This document shows, in pieces, positions 15,862-23,720 of a stretch of 43,558 nucleotides of DNA. Position 1 is the first letter of the stretch, and the number at the start of each line of letters is the position of its first letter. The DNA is from Clostridiales bacterium (GTDB lineage: Bacteria > Bacillota > Clostridia > Christensenellales > Aristaeellaceae). The stretch spans positions 1-43,558 of the forward strand of contig SVGM01000019.1 of assembly GCA_015056365.1 (NCBI GenBank), read 5' to 3'. Made by a program: the position numbers and the translations under genes. The notes below the pieces were generated by a model. That model made no database searches, was not told the origin of the DNA, and saw only the letters and a program-made list of their open reading frames with translations.

Positions 15862-17810
15862 AGTGCGCGCTCCTCTTCTGTTTCAGGCTGCAGCTTGTCG
15901 CGCTCCACGCCCAGATGGCGTACCAGTGCATGGGAAGCAGGCAGCAGCTGGTCGAAGGTGGGAATATCACCTTCCACCAGATCGCACAGCCAATCCATAT
16001 TCATCAGATCCTCGTGGGTAAATTCCTGCGTGCCGTCATTGCGCACCACGCCGTTTTGATCCACGATCCGGCAACGGAACGGATCGATGGCTCCGCTGAT
16101 AATCCCCTGCTTGAGGATAGCGGCCAGCTGCTTCACGCCGTCGGGCAGTTTGTCGTACAATTGCACGTCAATCACGCCGCTGCTCATGCCCCACCAGTAG
16201 TTGACGGCCTGAGCGGACTGCGTGTCCAGCGCGTCCCAACTGCCATTGAAGATACTTTCAATGACTTTTTCATAGAATTGTCCCCAGTTCCACTGAGGCG
16301 TGGCAAGGGGCAGCAGCCTCTCGTCCTCCTGCACCTGATAAGTGCCCCATTCCCATGCCCAGTGAGGCTGCTCGGATCCGCCGTCCCGGTTGGAAATAAC
16401 AGTAACGCCCTCATTCAGCAGCTCTTCCACCGGTGCGCCGGATACGCAGGACCACTTGAGCTTGACCTTCGCCCGGGGATTGGTCAGACGGGCGCCCAGG
16501 GCAAAGGCATTGATTCCGGCGATGGTGCCGATGATGGGATAATTGGCCACGTAGCCGATGCTGTTGGCGTCCGCCATAGCGCCGGCAATGGCGCCGGTGA
16601 TAAATTTCCCCTCGTGCATGCGGCTGTAGTAGGTACGAATGCCGGTATAGGGCATGGACAGAGAGCAATTCAGCACCCGAACCTGGGGATGGCGGGCCGC
16701 GATCTGCCGGCAGGCGCCAATCATGGGCGGCGTGGTGGCAAAGATCACCTGTGCGCCGTCCTGAACAGCCGTACTCATGACGTCAAAGGCGGTTTCATTG
16801 GTGCACTGGTACACCTGTATGGTAATCCTCTCGCCCATAGCAGCGGCGAGCTGTTCGCGCCCCACTTCATGAGCCGCCGTCCAAACGCTCTTTTCCGGCG
16901 GATAGGAATGAACGAAGGCCACTTTCAGATGATTGATCTTGCCGATGCCCAAAAGGCGCGGCAGACTGAGTTTGTCCTTCTCCGGGGCGTCCGTGCTGAT
17001 CTGGATCGGAAGTCCCTGTGCCTGCAGGCGCACATCGGACCATATGGCAGCCAGACTTTTATCCAGCTCAATTACGTCCATATCTTCCAGCTGACTGAAT
17101 GTATTGAGCTGGAGCCAAATCATCAGCGCCTCCGCAGGCGTCACGTCCAGCGCGTCCGTATTCAGTCTGACAAAAGACGCTTTGAAGCGACGGAAGCTAT
17201 ACAGGAAGCTGATCTGCTCATCCTTGGTCCAGACGTGATCGGGCGCAAGTCCCAGCGCTGCCTGCAGCTTGGCGTACTGACCGGGCTGACGCAGCCATAC
17301 GTCATACAGGTTGCTCAGCTGAAAGAAATTCATGAACTCATAGTAGGCAACCACCTGGGGATCATCCGTCAGCGGCGGCACCACACGGGTCACGCTGCCC
17401 CGAATGCTGGGACAGTCATAGCTTTTGAGCACACTGACGCGCTTGTTGCCCTCGGTGACGTAAAACTGCCCCATGTACTCATAGCAAATGATGGGATCAT
17501 GAATGCCCTCATACAGATGAGACTGACACAGGCTGATCCATTTGATGGCGAACTCGCTGCCAGGATCCAAAAGAGGCATAAAATTCCCAGCAAAGGCGGA
17601 CTTCCGACCCGTGGTCGTGGTACCGGTGATCTGCTCCATGGGAATCTCCACCACGCCGATGGGCACGCGGCGAGCCACCGGGCTTTCGCCAACCACGTCA
17701 TCCAGCACAGCAGGGTAAGGATTCTTCCCGCGGATTACGCAAGCGTTATGATGTTTCTGGCCTTGCTTCAAGGCTTTTGCGTATTGAGTCGCTGCTTCCT
17801 GCCAGCTCAT
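15858..17810 (-). CDS. Cytoplasmic ParB-like / BMP nucleoside-receptor fusion
   Basis: A 650-residue protein with no signal peptide or lipobox. Residues ~45-150 look like a ParB/Srx-type domain, with EGNKRVSVLK (120-129) matching the G-[NH]-[KR]-R motif of that superfamily. Residues ~150-290 are helical. Residues ~295-560 are a basic-membrane-protein (BMP/PnrA) fold: VAFVHSYPPEKS, EVGREQ, YSRMHEGKFITGAIAG, GYVANYP. Secreted BMP proteins bind nucleosides for ABC import; without export this one would be a cytosolic sensor. AAGGAGG precedes the ATG by 5 bases. It lies 25 bases after an M42 peptidase and overlaps a metallophosphoesterase by 4. Domain calls are by eye; the ParB-like assignment is weaker than the BMP one. 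Confidence 0.82.
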   Translation of the reverse strand: MSWQEAATQYAKALKQGQKHHNACVIRGKNPYPAVLDDVVGESPVARRVPIGVVEIPMEQITGTTTTGRKSAFAGNFMPLLDPGSEFAIKWISLCQSHLYEGIHDPIICYEYMGQFYVTEGNKRVSVLKSYDCPSIRGSVTRVVPPLTDDPQVVAYYEFMNFFQLSNLYDVWLRQPGQYAKLQAALGLAPDHVWTKDEQISFLYSFRRFKASFVRLNTDALDVTPAEALMIWLQLNTFSQLEDMDVIELDKSLAAIWSDVRLQAQGLPIQISTDAPEKDKLSLPRLLGIGKINHLKVAFVHSYPPEKSVWTAAHEVGREQLAAAMGERITIQVYQCTNETAFDVMSTAVQDGAQVIFATTPPMIGACRQIAARHPQVRVLNCSLSMPYTGIRTYYSRMHEGKFITGAIAGAMADANSIGYVANYPIIGTIAGINAFALGARLTNPRAKVKLKWSCVSGAPVEELLNEGVTVISNRDGGSEQPHWAWEWGTYQVQEDERLLPLATPQWNWGQFYEKVIESIFNGSWDALDTQSAQAVNYWWGMSSGVIDVQLYDKLPDGVKQLAAILKQGIISGAIDPFRCRIVDQNGVVRNDGTQEFTHEDLMNMDWLCDLVEGDIPTFDQLLPASHALVRHLGVERDKLQPETEEERAL

Positions 17811-17835
17811 TGGGGTCCTCCTTGTTGCGGTGGTT

Positions 17836-18867
17836 TCAGGCTTTGGTCACATAAGCCTGAATCAGCTGAAGGGTATTCTCCACGCCCTTGCGATGACTGC
17901 GCTCGTAACCATGGGAGGCGTACACACCTGCGCCGATCAAGGCATAGCGGACATCGTGACCGGCCTTCAAGGCGGTGCCGGCGTCGGAGCCATAGGCAGG
18001 GTACACATCCACAGCGTAGTCCAGCTTGTGTTCTTTGGCAAGAGCGATCAGTTCGCTGGTCATGGCATAGTCGTAGGGGCCGAACGAATCCTTGGCGCAG
18101 ATGGAAACCTGCGTTTCGGTGCAGCCAAGGCCTTCGCCCACGCAGCCCATGTCCACCACCAGCAGATCTTCGGTATCCTCGGGCAGGCCGGTGGATGCGC
18201 CGTGACCCACCTCCTCATAGACGGAGAAGAACAGGGTAGTTTTGCGGCTGAGGGTGATCTCCTTGTCAGCGACGGCTTTGGCCAAAGCCAGCAACATGCC
18301 TGCGCTCAGCTTGTCATCCAGGAAGCGGCTGCGGATAAAACCGCTGGGAGTCACATGGGCGCGGGGATGCAGACAGATGATGTCGCCGGTATCAATGCCG
18401 AGGGCTTCCACATCTTCTTTGGAGGCAACCAGCTCATCCAGCAGTACTTCCAGATTCTTTTCATCCCGCTTGCCTTCCTCCAGCTCCCGGTTCACGTGGA
18501 CGGAGGCATTCTGCATGGCAATGACGCCGGTGTATCGTTTCCCGCTGCGGGTGACCACTGTCACATTCTCCGTTTCCGCTGCGCTGAGGGAAAGTCCGCC
18601 CAGGCGAGTGAAACGAAGGCGGCCATTGGCTTTGATACCGCTGACCATCAAGCCAAGCGTATCCACATGGGCAGCCAGCGCCAAGGGGTTCCCCTCGCCG
18701 CCCAGCGTGCAGCAAACGCTGCCCTTACGGTTGCGAACGGGATCAAAACCCAGGTTGGTCAGGGTTTCCAGCAGGTAATCCGTTACATTGTGAGTAAAGC
18801 CGGTAGGGCTGTCGATGGAAAGAAGCTGCATGGTTTGCTCAAGGGTATACTGGGTGCTGATTTTCAT
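17836..18867 (-). CDS. M42-family metalloaminopeptidase (TET type)
   Basis: A 343-residue cytoplasmic zinc/cobalt peptidase. Metal and catalytic motifs: AAHVDTLG (H, D), LDDK (bridging D), YEEVGHG (catalytic E and metal E), VVDMG (D) and SHGYERSH (H). M42 enzymes form dodecameric tetrahedra that trim short peptides. ATG 18867 has AGGAGG 9 bases upstream; a TTG two codons earlier is only 3 bases from the site and is rejected. It follows the APH-like gene by 119 bases and precedes the BMP receptor by 25. It is clearly more distant from the three tandem M42 proteins at 36-39 kb than they are from each other, for example in its GHG rather than CRG after EEVG. Confidence 0.92.
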   Translation of the reverse strand: MKISTQYTLEQTMQLLSIDSPTGFTHNVTDYLLETLTNLGFDPVRNRKGSVCCTLGGEGNPLALAAHVDTLGLMVSGIKANGRLRFTRLGGLSLSAAETENVTVVTRSGKRYTGVIAMQNASVHVNRELEEGKRDEKNLEVLLDELVASKEDVEALGIDTGDIICLHPRAHVTPSGFIRSRFLDDKLSAGMLLALAKAVADKEITLSRKTTLFFSVYEEVGHGASTGLPEDTEDLLVVDMGCVGEGLGCTETQVSICAKDSFGPYDYAMTSELIALAKEHKLDYAVDVYPAYGSDAGTALKAGHDVRYALIGAGVYASHGYERSHRKGVENTLQLIQAYVTKA

Positions 18868-18986
18868 TAACAAGGACCTCCTTCAAACGCCGGCGGCGTG
18901 ATGATTCTCGATGGATATGGAATGTTTTGGCCCAGATACAGGATAAAGGGGCACAACAACTGCCGGACAAAATGGCGCTGTTTCTG

Positions 18987-19772
18987 TCAGAACAGCTCAT
19001 CCAGCAAAAGATAGTAATGCAGCTTTTCGTGATCCAGCTCAATGCCCAGCCGTTCAAACAGCCGGTCGGCAGGGCATTCCGCTTGGGCCGTGTAGCCGTG
19101 CGAGCCGTCATAGTTATGGCGCAGGCTGCGGTACAAAAGCGCGATATCCTGCCAGCGGTCCCCCACGCCGCTTCGCCCCAGATCAATGAAGCCGCAGAAG
19201 CCGTTTTCATCGGCAAACAAATTGGGCAGGCAGCAATCCCCATGGGTCAGGAAGAGGTCCTCCTCCGGACGGTTTTGCTCCAGCCACCCAAGCAGCGCCA
19301 TGGGCGATGCAAAGCCGCCGTCGCCATAGGTACCCGGCTGTACATCCTCTGTGCCGCACAGGCCGGCCTCCACCCGTTGGCGAGCCAGCCGCAGCCGTTC
19401 ACTCAGGCCACGATCAACAGGGCATTGGGCAATATCCTGCCTCCACAATGCCTGCAATGCTTCAACGGCGCAATCCAGCAGCCTGTCAGGATCCTCCAGC
19501 AAAGCCGTATCACAGAACATCTTGCCGCCGATTCTGCTCATCAGCAGATAGTGCAATCCGCTTTCCTCGGCCTCCGCCAGCACCGCAGGCGCAGGCAAAC
19601 GTCCCTGCATCCAGCGCATCATAGCGGTTTCGTTCCTGGCTTCTTCGCTTACGGGCTCTATTTTGAGCACCCGGTCAGGGTAACAGATCACCCGGGAACC
19701 GGACAGTCCCACATGGTTTTCTATACCGGGCATGCCGGCTATCAGTCGTTGGATGTCGGGTGGATACAACAT
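18987..19772 (-). CDS. APH(3')-family aminoglycoside phosphotransferase homologue
   Basis: A 261-residue protein, the same length as APH(3') enzymes (about 264). Visible features: VLKIEP with K37, HGDCCLPN with catalytic D179 and N184, GFIDLGRSG with metal-binding D197, DRWQDIALLYRS, and a C terminus YYLLLDELF nearly the same as APH(3')-IIIa. APH(3') enzymes phosphorylate the 3'-OH of kanamycin and neomycin with ATP. The rest of the chain is divergent, and it sits among chromosomal genes with similar base composition, without any mobile element, so it looks resident. Resistance is possible but not shown; a natural sugar substrate is an alternative. AAGGAGAG lies 11 bases before the ATG; it is 18 bases after the patatin gene. 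Confidence 0.88.
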   Translation of the reverse strand: MLYPPDIQRLIAGMPGIENHVGLSGSRVICYPDRVLKIEPVSEEARNETAMMRWMQGRLPAPAVLAEAEESGLHYLLMSRIGGKMFCDTALLEDPDRLLDCAVEALQALWRQDIAQCPVDRGLSERLRLARQRVEAGLCGTEDVQPGTYGDGGFASPMALLGWLEQNRPEEDLFLTHGDCCLPNLFADENGFCGFIDLGRSGVGDRWQDIALLYRSLRHNYDGSHGYTAQAECPADRLFERLGIELDHEKLHYYLLLDELF

Positions 19773-19790
19773 GGACAGATTCTCTCCTTT

Positions 19791-20648
19791 TCAGGTTGCA
19801 GGCTGCTGAAGAAATGCCCTAATGCGCTTCAGGTTCTTTCTGGCGCATGCCTGGCCCTGACGGTAGGCTTCGCGGAGTTTTTCCGGATCGTGCTCGGTGC
19901 GGCTGACAGGCAAGGGCGTTTCCGGACGAAGCACCAGCGCTGCTCCCGCTTCCTCCCGCTTTTGTACATACGCCAGCTGCGCGTTGTAAATGTTGTGGCG
20001 CTCGGCCATCGTGCCCAGCAAATTGGGGTATTTCCCCAGCATCAGCCGCATCAGCGGCATCGCCTTATTGGGCTGCTTGCGATAGCCCTCCGGCTGGGTC
20101 AGAATCACCAGATTACGCTGGTAGCCAATGCTTTCGAAGTATTCCAGCGGAATGGAGTCAGACACGCCGCCGTCCAGCAGTCGATAACCGCCCACCTCCA
20201 CAATGCGGCTCACCAGCGGCATAGATGCCGAAGCTCGGAACCATTGCATACTCTCTGCATTGCTCACGGGGCAGTTCTGATAGACCGGCTTACCGGTCTC
20301 CACATCGGTACAGACCACGTAAAAGTCCATAGGATTCTGGTTGTAAGTCTCCACGTCGAAGGGATCCAGCTCGTAAGGAATGGTGCTGTAGCAGAACTCC
20401 GCGCCATACAGGTCGCCGGTTTTGATCAGCGAGCGGAAGCTGCAATAGCGGGGATCGTTGCAGTAGGTGGTGTTGTAGCGCAACGCACGCCCGATCTGCT
20501 TGGATTTGACATTGCAGCCAAAGGCAGCCCCCGCAGACACGCCGATGGCGCCGTCAAAGGCAAGGCCTTCCTCCATAAGAATGTCGGTCACGCCGGCAGT
20601 AAACAGGCCGCGCATGGCGCCGCCTTCCAGCACAAGGCCGGTTTTCAT
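19791..20648 (-). CDS. Patatin-like phospholipase (RssA/YchK type)
   Basis: A 285-residue lipid acyl hydrolase. The oxyanion-hole motif GGAMRG (9-14), nucleophile serine S38 in GVSAG (36-40) and the catalytic Asp D159 in DGG (159-161) are all intact. Cytoplasmic, no signal peptide. The ATG at 20648 has AAAGGAG 8 bases upstream; the frame stays open for 41 more codons but these cross the promoter region. It is the first gene of the leftward run with the APH-like, M42, BMP and phosphoesterase genes. The lipid substrate is unknown. Confidence 0.92.
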   Translation of the reverse strand: MKTGLVLEGGAMRGLFTAGVTDILMEEGLAFDGAIGVSAGAAFGCNVKSKQIGRALRYNTTYCNDPRYCSFRSLIKTGDLYGAEFCYSTIPYELDPFDVETYNQNPMDFYVVCTDVETGKPVYQNCPVSNAESMQWFRASASMPLVSRIVEVGGYRLLDGGVSDSIPLEYFESIGYQRNLVILTQPEGYRKQPNKAMPLMRLMLGKYPNLLGTMAERHNIYNAQLAYVQKREEAGAALVLRPETPLPVSRTEHDPEKLREAYRQGQACARKNLKRIRAFLQQPAT

Positions 20649-20969
20649 CTCTCTCACTCCTTTATGCGGATAACAGCCGCATATGATCATTTTAGCACAT
20701 TTTCCCCGCTTGTGGTGCCAGGGAACGCAATTTCCATTGGAAAATCCACCGGAATGGCACCAACCTCCCAAACAAAAACACTAAAATAGGTGTTCGTGTT
20801 TTTGCATTTCATCCCCGAAACCCAGCAGCCGAAGGCCACGATGACAGAGCAGATTGTCAATCACCGCCTCCTGTGCTATGATGGGATCATAAACAGTATC
20901 AAAAGCGTTATCAACAAACCTACCCTGTGATGCCTAATAACAAGACAGTATGAATCAGGAGGAATTTTT
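20649..20969. other. Divergent intergenic region, no gene
   Basis: These 321 bases separate patatin and the beta-lactamase-fold gene. On the plus strand a near-consensus promoter lies at 20854-20882. On the minus strand TGCTAAAAT (20697-20689) could be an extended -10 for patatin, without a clear -35. Between it and the patatin start is an inverted repeat ATGCGG/CCGCAT (20664-20682, 7-base loop) that could be an operator. AAAAACAC...GTGTTTTT (20774-20803) is a weak hairpin. No coding frame is supported. Confidence 0.55.
20854..20882 (+). promoter_or_regulatory. Sigma-A promoter of the beta-lactamase-fold gene
   Basis: TTGTCA (20854-20859), 17-base spacer, TATGAT (20877-20882). It would start transcription about 80 bases before the ATG at 20970. 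Confidence 0.8.
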
Positions 20970-22373
20970 ATGGAACAATGGACGAAAGCCAACACCCCGG
21001 AAGACGTGGGCATCTCCTCCCGCGGCCTTTTGAACTATCTGGATGCGGTGGCGAAGACTCCGGAAGTAGAGCACCACGCCATCATGGTCCTGCGCCATGG
21101 CAAGCTGGTGGCCACCATGAATTTTGCGCCTTATGACAATGAAACGCCCCACATGCTGTTTTCCTTGAGCAAATCGTTTACCTCGGCGGCAGCAGGCTTT
21201 GCCGTGGCGGAAGGATTGCTCCATTGGGATGACAAAGTGCTGGATATCCTCAGTGACAAAGCGCCGGAGAATCCTTCTGAATGGCTGAAGGCGGTCACCC
21301 TGTCCCATCTGCTGATGATGGGTTCCGGTCTGGATCCCAAGTCTGATGAGGTGGATGGCGAGGACTGGGCCAAGGCAATTCTTGCCTGCGAGTGCATCCA
21401 CGAGCCGGGCACCCACTTCCATTACAACAGCCATGGCACCTATCTGGTCAGCTGCATGGTGCAGCGGGTCACCGGCATGACCGTGCGGGATTACCTGATG
21501 CCCCGTCTGTTTAAGCCGCTGGGCATCCCGCAGCCTGCGTGGGACTGCTGCCCTGCCGGCGTTAACGTGGGCGGCTGGGGGCTGATGCTCAGCTGCGACA
21601 GCATCGCCCGTTTCGGCCAGTGCCTGCTGCAAAAGGGCATGTGGGAAGGCAAACAGCTGCTGCCGCTGGAATGGTACGAAAAAGCCACGGTCAAGCAGAT
21701 CGACAACTCCGGCGGTACCGAGCAGCCGGATAACGAGTGGGCGCAGGGCTATGGCTACCAGTTCTGGCGCACTCGGGGCAACCGGTTCCGTGGCGACGGC
21801 GCGTTCGGGCAGATCTGCATGGTCTCGCCAGACCTGGACATGGCGGTGGCTATTACCTGCGGTACCATGGACATGGGCAAGGAAATGCAATTGTTGCATG
21901 AATACCTGTTCCCGGCGGCCACCATGGAGCCCGGCACGCCGGAGGAGCAGCAGGCGTTGGCGCGCCGTCTAACAGATTTGCAGCACCCTTGGCCCGAGGA
22001 TGACGGCAGCGGCGTGGACGTCAGCGGCGTGTATGGGGATGGGGAAACGACGCTGACGATTCGGCAGGAGGGGGATCGGCTGCGCATTGTGCAGAAAGCG
22101 AAAGACCCCAATGAATGCAGCGATGCCCTCTACGGCAAGGGCCAGCCGGTGGAGAATACGGTGTCCCTCCAACTGATGGACGAGGAAAAGCAGATTCACA
22201 CACTGTGCGCCTACGGCTGGAACCGGGGCATGCTGCACATCGCCAACCGGCAGGTGACTGCTCCCTTCGCCTTGAAAGCCACCCTGACCCCGGTGGCAGA
22301 GGGCTTGGAGCTGGATATGACCGGCATTGCCTATCCCAGCGAGAAGGCGGTTCTGAAAAAACAACCGGAGTAA
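20970..22373 (+). CDS. Serine hydrolase of the beta-lactamase (class C / PBP4*) fold
   Basis: A 467-residue protein. Residues ~10-340 are a class C beta-lactamase-like domain with nucleophile S65 and K68 in SLSK, and the YNS motif at 152-154. A GDGAFGQ stretch around 275-280 stands where the third box (HxG/KTG) is expected. Residues ~355-467 are an additional beta-rich tail. There is no signal peptide, so it is predicted cytoplasmic and is more likely an esterase or D-amino-acid peptidase than an antibiotic-resistance enzyme. ATG 20970 has AGGAGG 8 bases upstream. It is transcribed alone, between its own promoter and a bidirectional terminator. Confidence 0.88.
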   Translation: MEQWTKANTPEDVGISSRGLLNYLDAVAKTPEVEHHAIMVLRHGKLVATMNFAPYDNETPHMLFSLSKSFTSAAAGFAVAEGLLHWDDKVLDILSDKAPENPSEWLKAVTLSHLLMMGSGLDPKSDEVDGEDWAKAILACECIHEPGTHFHYNSHGTYLVSCMVQRVTGMTVRDYLMPRLFKPLGIPQPAWDCCPAGVNVGGWGLMLSCDSIARFGQCLLQKGMWEGKQLLPLEWYEKATVKQIDNSGGTEQPDNEWAQGYGYQFWRTRGNRFRGDGAFGQICMVSPDLDMAVAITCGTMDMGKEMQLLHEYLFPAATMEPGTPEEQQALARRLTDLQHPWPEDDGSGVDVSGVYGDGETTLTIRQEGDRLRIVQKAKDPNECSDALYGKGQPVENTVSLQLMDEEKQIHTLCAYGWNRGMLHIANRQVTAPFALKATLTPVAEGLELDMTGIAYPSEKAVLKKQPE

Positions 22374-22397
22374 TCCACACTTCAATCAAACCTATAC

Positions 22398-22440
22398 AAA
22401 CAGAACCTCCCGCACCGATTTGATGCAGGAGGTTCTGTTT
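22398..22440. terminator. Bidirectional intrinsic terminator
   Basis: AAACAGAACCTCC (22398-22410) pairs perfectly with GGAGGTTCTGTTT (22428-22440) around a 17-base loop, with T-runs on both strands. It lies between convergent genes. Confidence 0.82.
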
Positions 22441-22451
22441 ATTGTAATTGC

Positions 22452-23303
22452 TTATTCATTGGCGATGAACAATACGCCCAGCGTACCGGGGCCGCAATGG
22501 CTGGAGATGACACTGCCGGCACGGGTGATGAGGATCTCCTCAAACAGGTTCAGCTGCTCCAAGATGCTTTTGATCTGCTGAATCACTTCGTCCGTGCAGC
22601 CGGAATGGGTAATGAACACCCGCTCCCTGCGGGCATTACGCAGTTCTGCTTCCATATCCTGCACATATTCAGGGATCACACGGCTCATCTTGCCGCGATA
22701 CTTTTTGCTCACGCCCATCTTGCCGCCGGACACCACGATCTTGGGGTGCAGCTTCAGCATACCGCCGGCCAGTGCAGCCACGCTGCTGCAGCGGCCGCCT
22801 CGGTGCAGGTAGGTGAGGGTATCCACCACGAAACTGGCACGCACCAGCGGGCGCAACGCTTTGACATGTTCGGTGATCTCAGCGGCGCTCTTACCCTGCT
22901 GGGCCATCCGCGCAGCCTCAATGACCAACAAACCGCCGCCAGTGGACAAATTCTGGCTATTAATCACGGTGACCCGGTCTTCCGCGTGCAGCTCTTTGGC
23001 TGCCAGACGCATGACGTTGGCGGAAGTGGACATACTTTCGGAGATGGCCAGACACACCAACTCGCCGCCATTCTCCAGATAGGGGGCAAACAGGCCGGTG
23101 GCCGTCGTCATCAGGGGCGCGGCCGTCTTGGGCGTGGTTTTGTTGGCATCCGCCCAGGTGTAAATTTCGTCAGGGGTAATGCTTACTCCGTCTTCATAAG
23201 AATCCTCACCAAGGGTGACCTGCAGCGGCAGAATGCCGATGTCATAGCGAGCCAGCAGCTCGGGAGACAAGTCGCAGGTACTGTCGGAGATGATCTTGAC
23301 CAT
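22452..23303 (-). CDS. DegV-family (FakB-like) fatty-acid-binding protein
   Basis: A 283-residue protein with the DegV hallmarks: N-terminal SDSTCDLSPE, the middle TYLHRGGRCS and the C-terminal THSGCTDE and SHCGPGTLG. Such proteins bind a fatty acid and, in FakAB systems, present it to the kinase FakA for phosphorylation and entry into phospholipid. No fakA is in this window. I chose ATG 23303 (GGAG 13 bases upstream); ATG 23324 is a weaker alternative. A promoter and a perfect 7-base inverted repeat lie upstream. Given the acyl ligases and patatin nearby, it fits a lipid-handling role. Confidence 0.88.
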   Translation of the reverse strand: MVKIISDSTCDLSPELLARYDIGILPLQVTLGEDSYEDGVSITPDEIYTWADANKTTPKTAAPLMTTATGLFAPYLENGGELVCLAISESMSTSANVMRLAAKELHAEDRVTVINSQNLSTGGGLLVIEAARMAQQGKSAAEITEHVKALRPLVRASFVVDTLTYLHRGGRCSSVAALAGGMLKLHPKIVVSGGKMGVSKKYRGKMSRVIPEYVQDMEAELRNARRERVFITHSGCTDEVIQQIKSILEQLNLFEEILITRAGSVISSHCGPGTLGVLFIANE

Positions 23304-23345
23304 GGTTTTGTCACTCCATTTCATAAGCTCAAAAACATGATAAAC

Positions 23346-23360
23346 TCCTGCTCAGCAGGA
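23346..23360. promoter_or_regulatory. Perfect inverted repeat in the DegV leader (possible operator)
   Basis: TCCTGCTCAGCAGGA is a perfect 7+1+7 palindrome placed about 16 bases past the -10 of the DegV promoter, where a bound repressor would block transcription. It could also be a small RNA hairpin; it has no T-run, so it is not a terminator. Confidence 0.4.
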
Positions 23361-23375
23361 AAGGGAACCAGATCT

Positions 23376-23404
23376 ATTATACATCAGTTTAAAATAAATG
23401 CAAA
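23376..23404 (-). promoter_or_regulatory. Sigma-A promoter of the DegV gene
   Basis: On the minus strand TTTGCA (23404-23399), 17-base spacer, consensus TATAAT (23381-23376). Confidence 0.7.
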
Positions 23405-23454
23405 ATCAAACACGAACAATTTGACAAAAGGCTGCAATTTTCCGCAAAAATCCG

Positions 23455-23483
23455 TTGACACGACACAGGCGGTTTGCTATACT
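23455..23483 (+). promoter_or_regulatory. Sigma-A promoter of riboswitch-metK
   Basis: Consensus TTGACA (23455-23460), 17-base spacer, TATACT (23478-23483). The start near 23490 is about a dozen bases before P1 of the riboswitch. Confidence 0.9.
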
Positions 23484-23501
23484 GTGTGCCGACAACCGAA
23501 C

Positions 23502-23605
23502 ACCTTATAAAGAGTGGTCGAGGGACGGGCCCGATGACACCCACCAACCTGCGCTGATGCGTGAGGTGGCAAATCCCGCAGCGTGCATACGCTGGCAGAT
23601 AAGGT
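23502..23605 (+). promoter_or_regulatory. SAM-I (S-box) riboswitch
   Basis: P1 is ACCTTAT (23502-23508) with ATAAGGT (23599-23605). Inside are the S-box core elements: AGAGTGGTCGAGGGAC, GGGCCCGATGACACCC with the GATGA kink-turn, CAACCT, the short P3 arm GCGCTGATGCGT, GGTGGCAAATCCCGCAG, and the P4 hairpin GCGTGCATACGC ending in GGCAGAT. SAM binding stabilises the aptamer and lets the following terminator form, shutting off metK when SAM is high. Core motifs and gene context agree. Confidence 0.94.
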
Positions 23606-23625
23606 AAAGAATCAAGTACCCTTTT

Positions 23626-23656
23626 CGCGCCTGCCATGCCGCAGGTGCGTTTTTTT
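23626..23656 (+). terminator. Riboswitch-controlled terminator before metK
   Basis: CGCGCCTGC (23626-23634) pairs with GCAGGTGCG (23641-23649, one G-U pair), followed by seven T. It lies 20 bases after the SAM-I aptamer and 65 bases before the metK start, as expected for the expression platform. Confidence 0.92.
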
Positions 23657-23720
23657 GTAAAGTGCGCCTGACGTCAATGCTCGGTTGATCAACAGAATAT
23701 ACGGGAGGAAATTGACTGAA

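Noticed and set aside
15915..18239. 774-residue open frame on the plus strand
   Set aside because: Antisense shadow of the BMP receptor and M42 genes; high GC third positions keep the reverse frame open.
18927..20789. 620-residue open frame on the plus strand
   Set aside because: Antisense of the APH-like and patatin genes; no known motif.
20970..22373. Antibiotic-inactivating class C beta-lactamase
   Set aside because: SxxK and the YNS motif are present, but no signal peptide is found and there is a long extra C-terminal domain, so a cytoplasmic esterase or peptidase is likelier.
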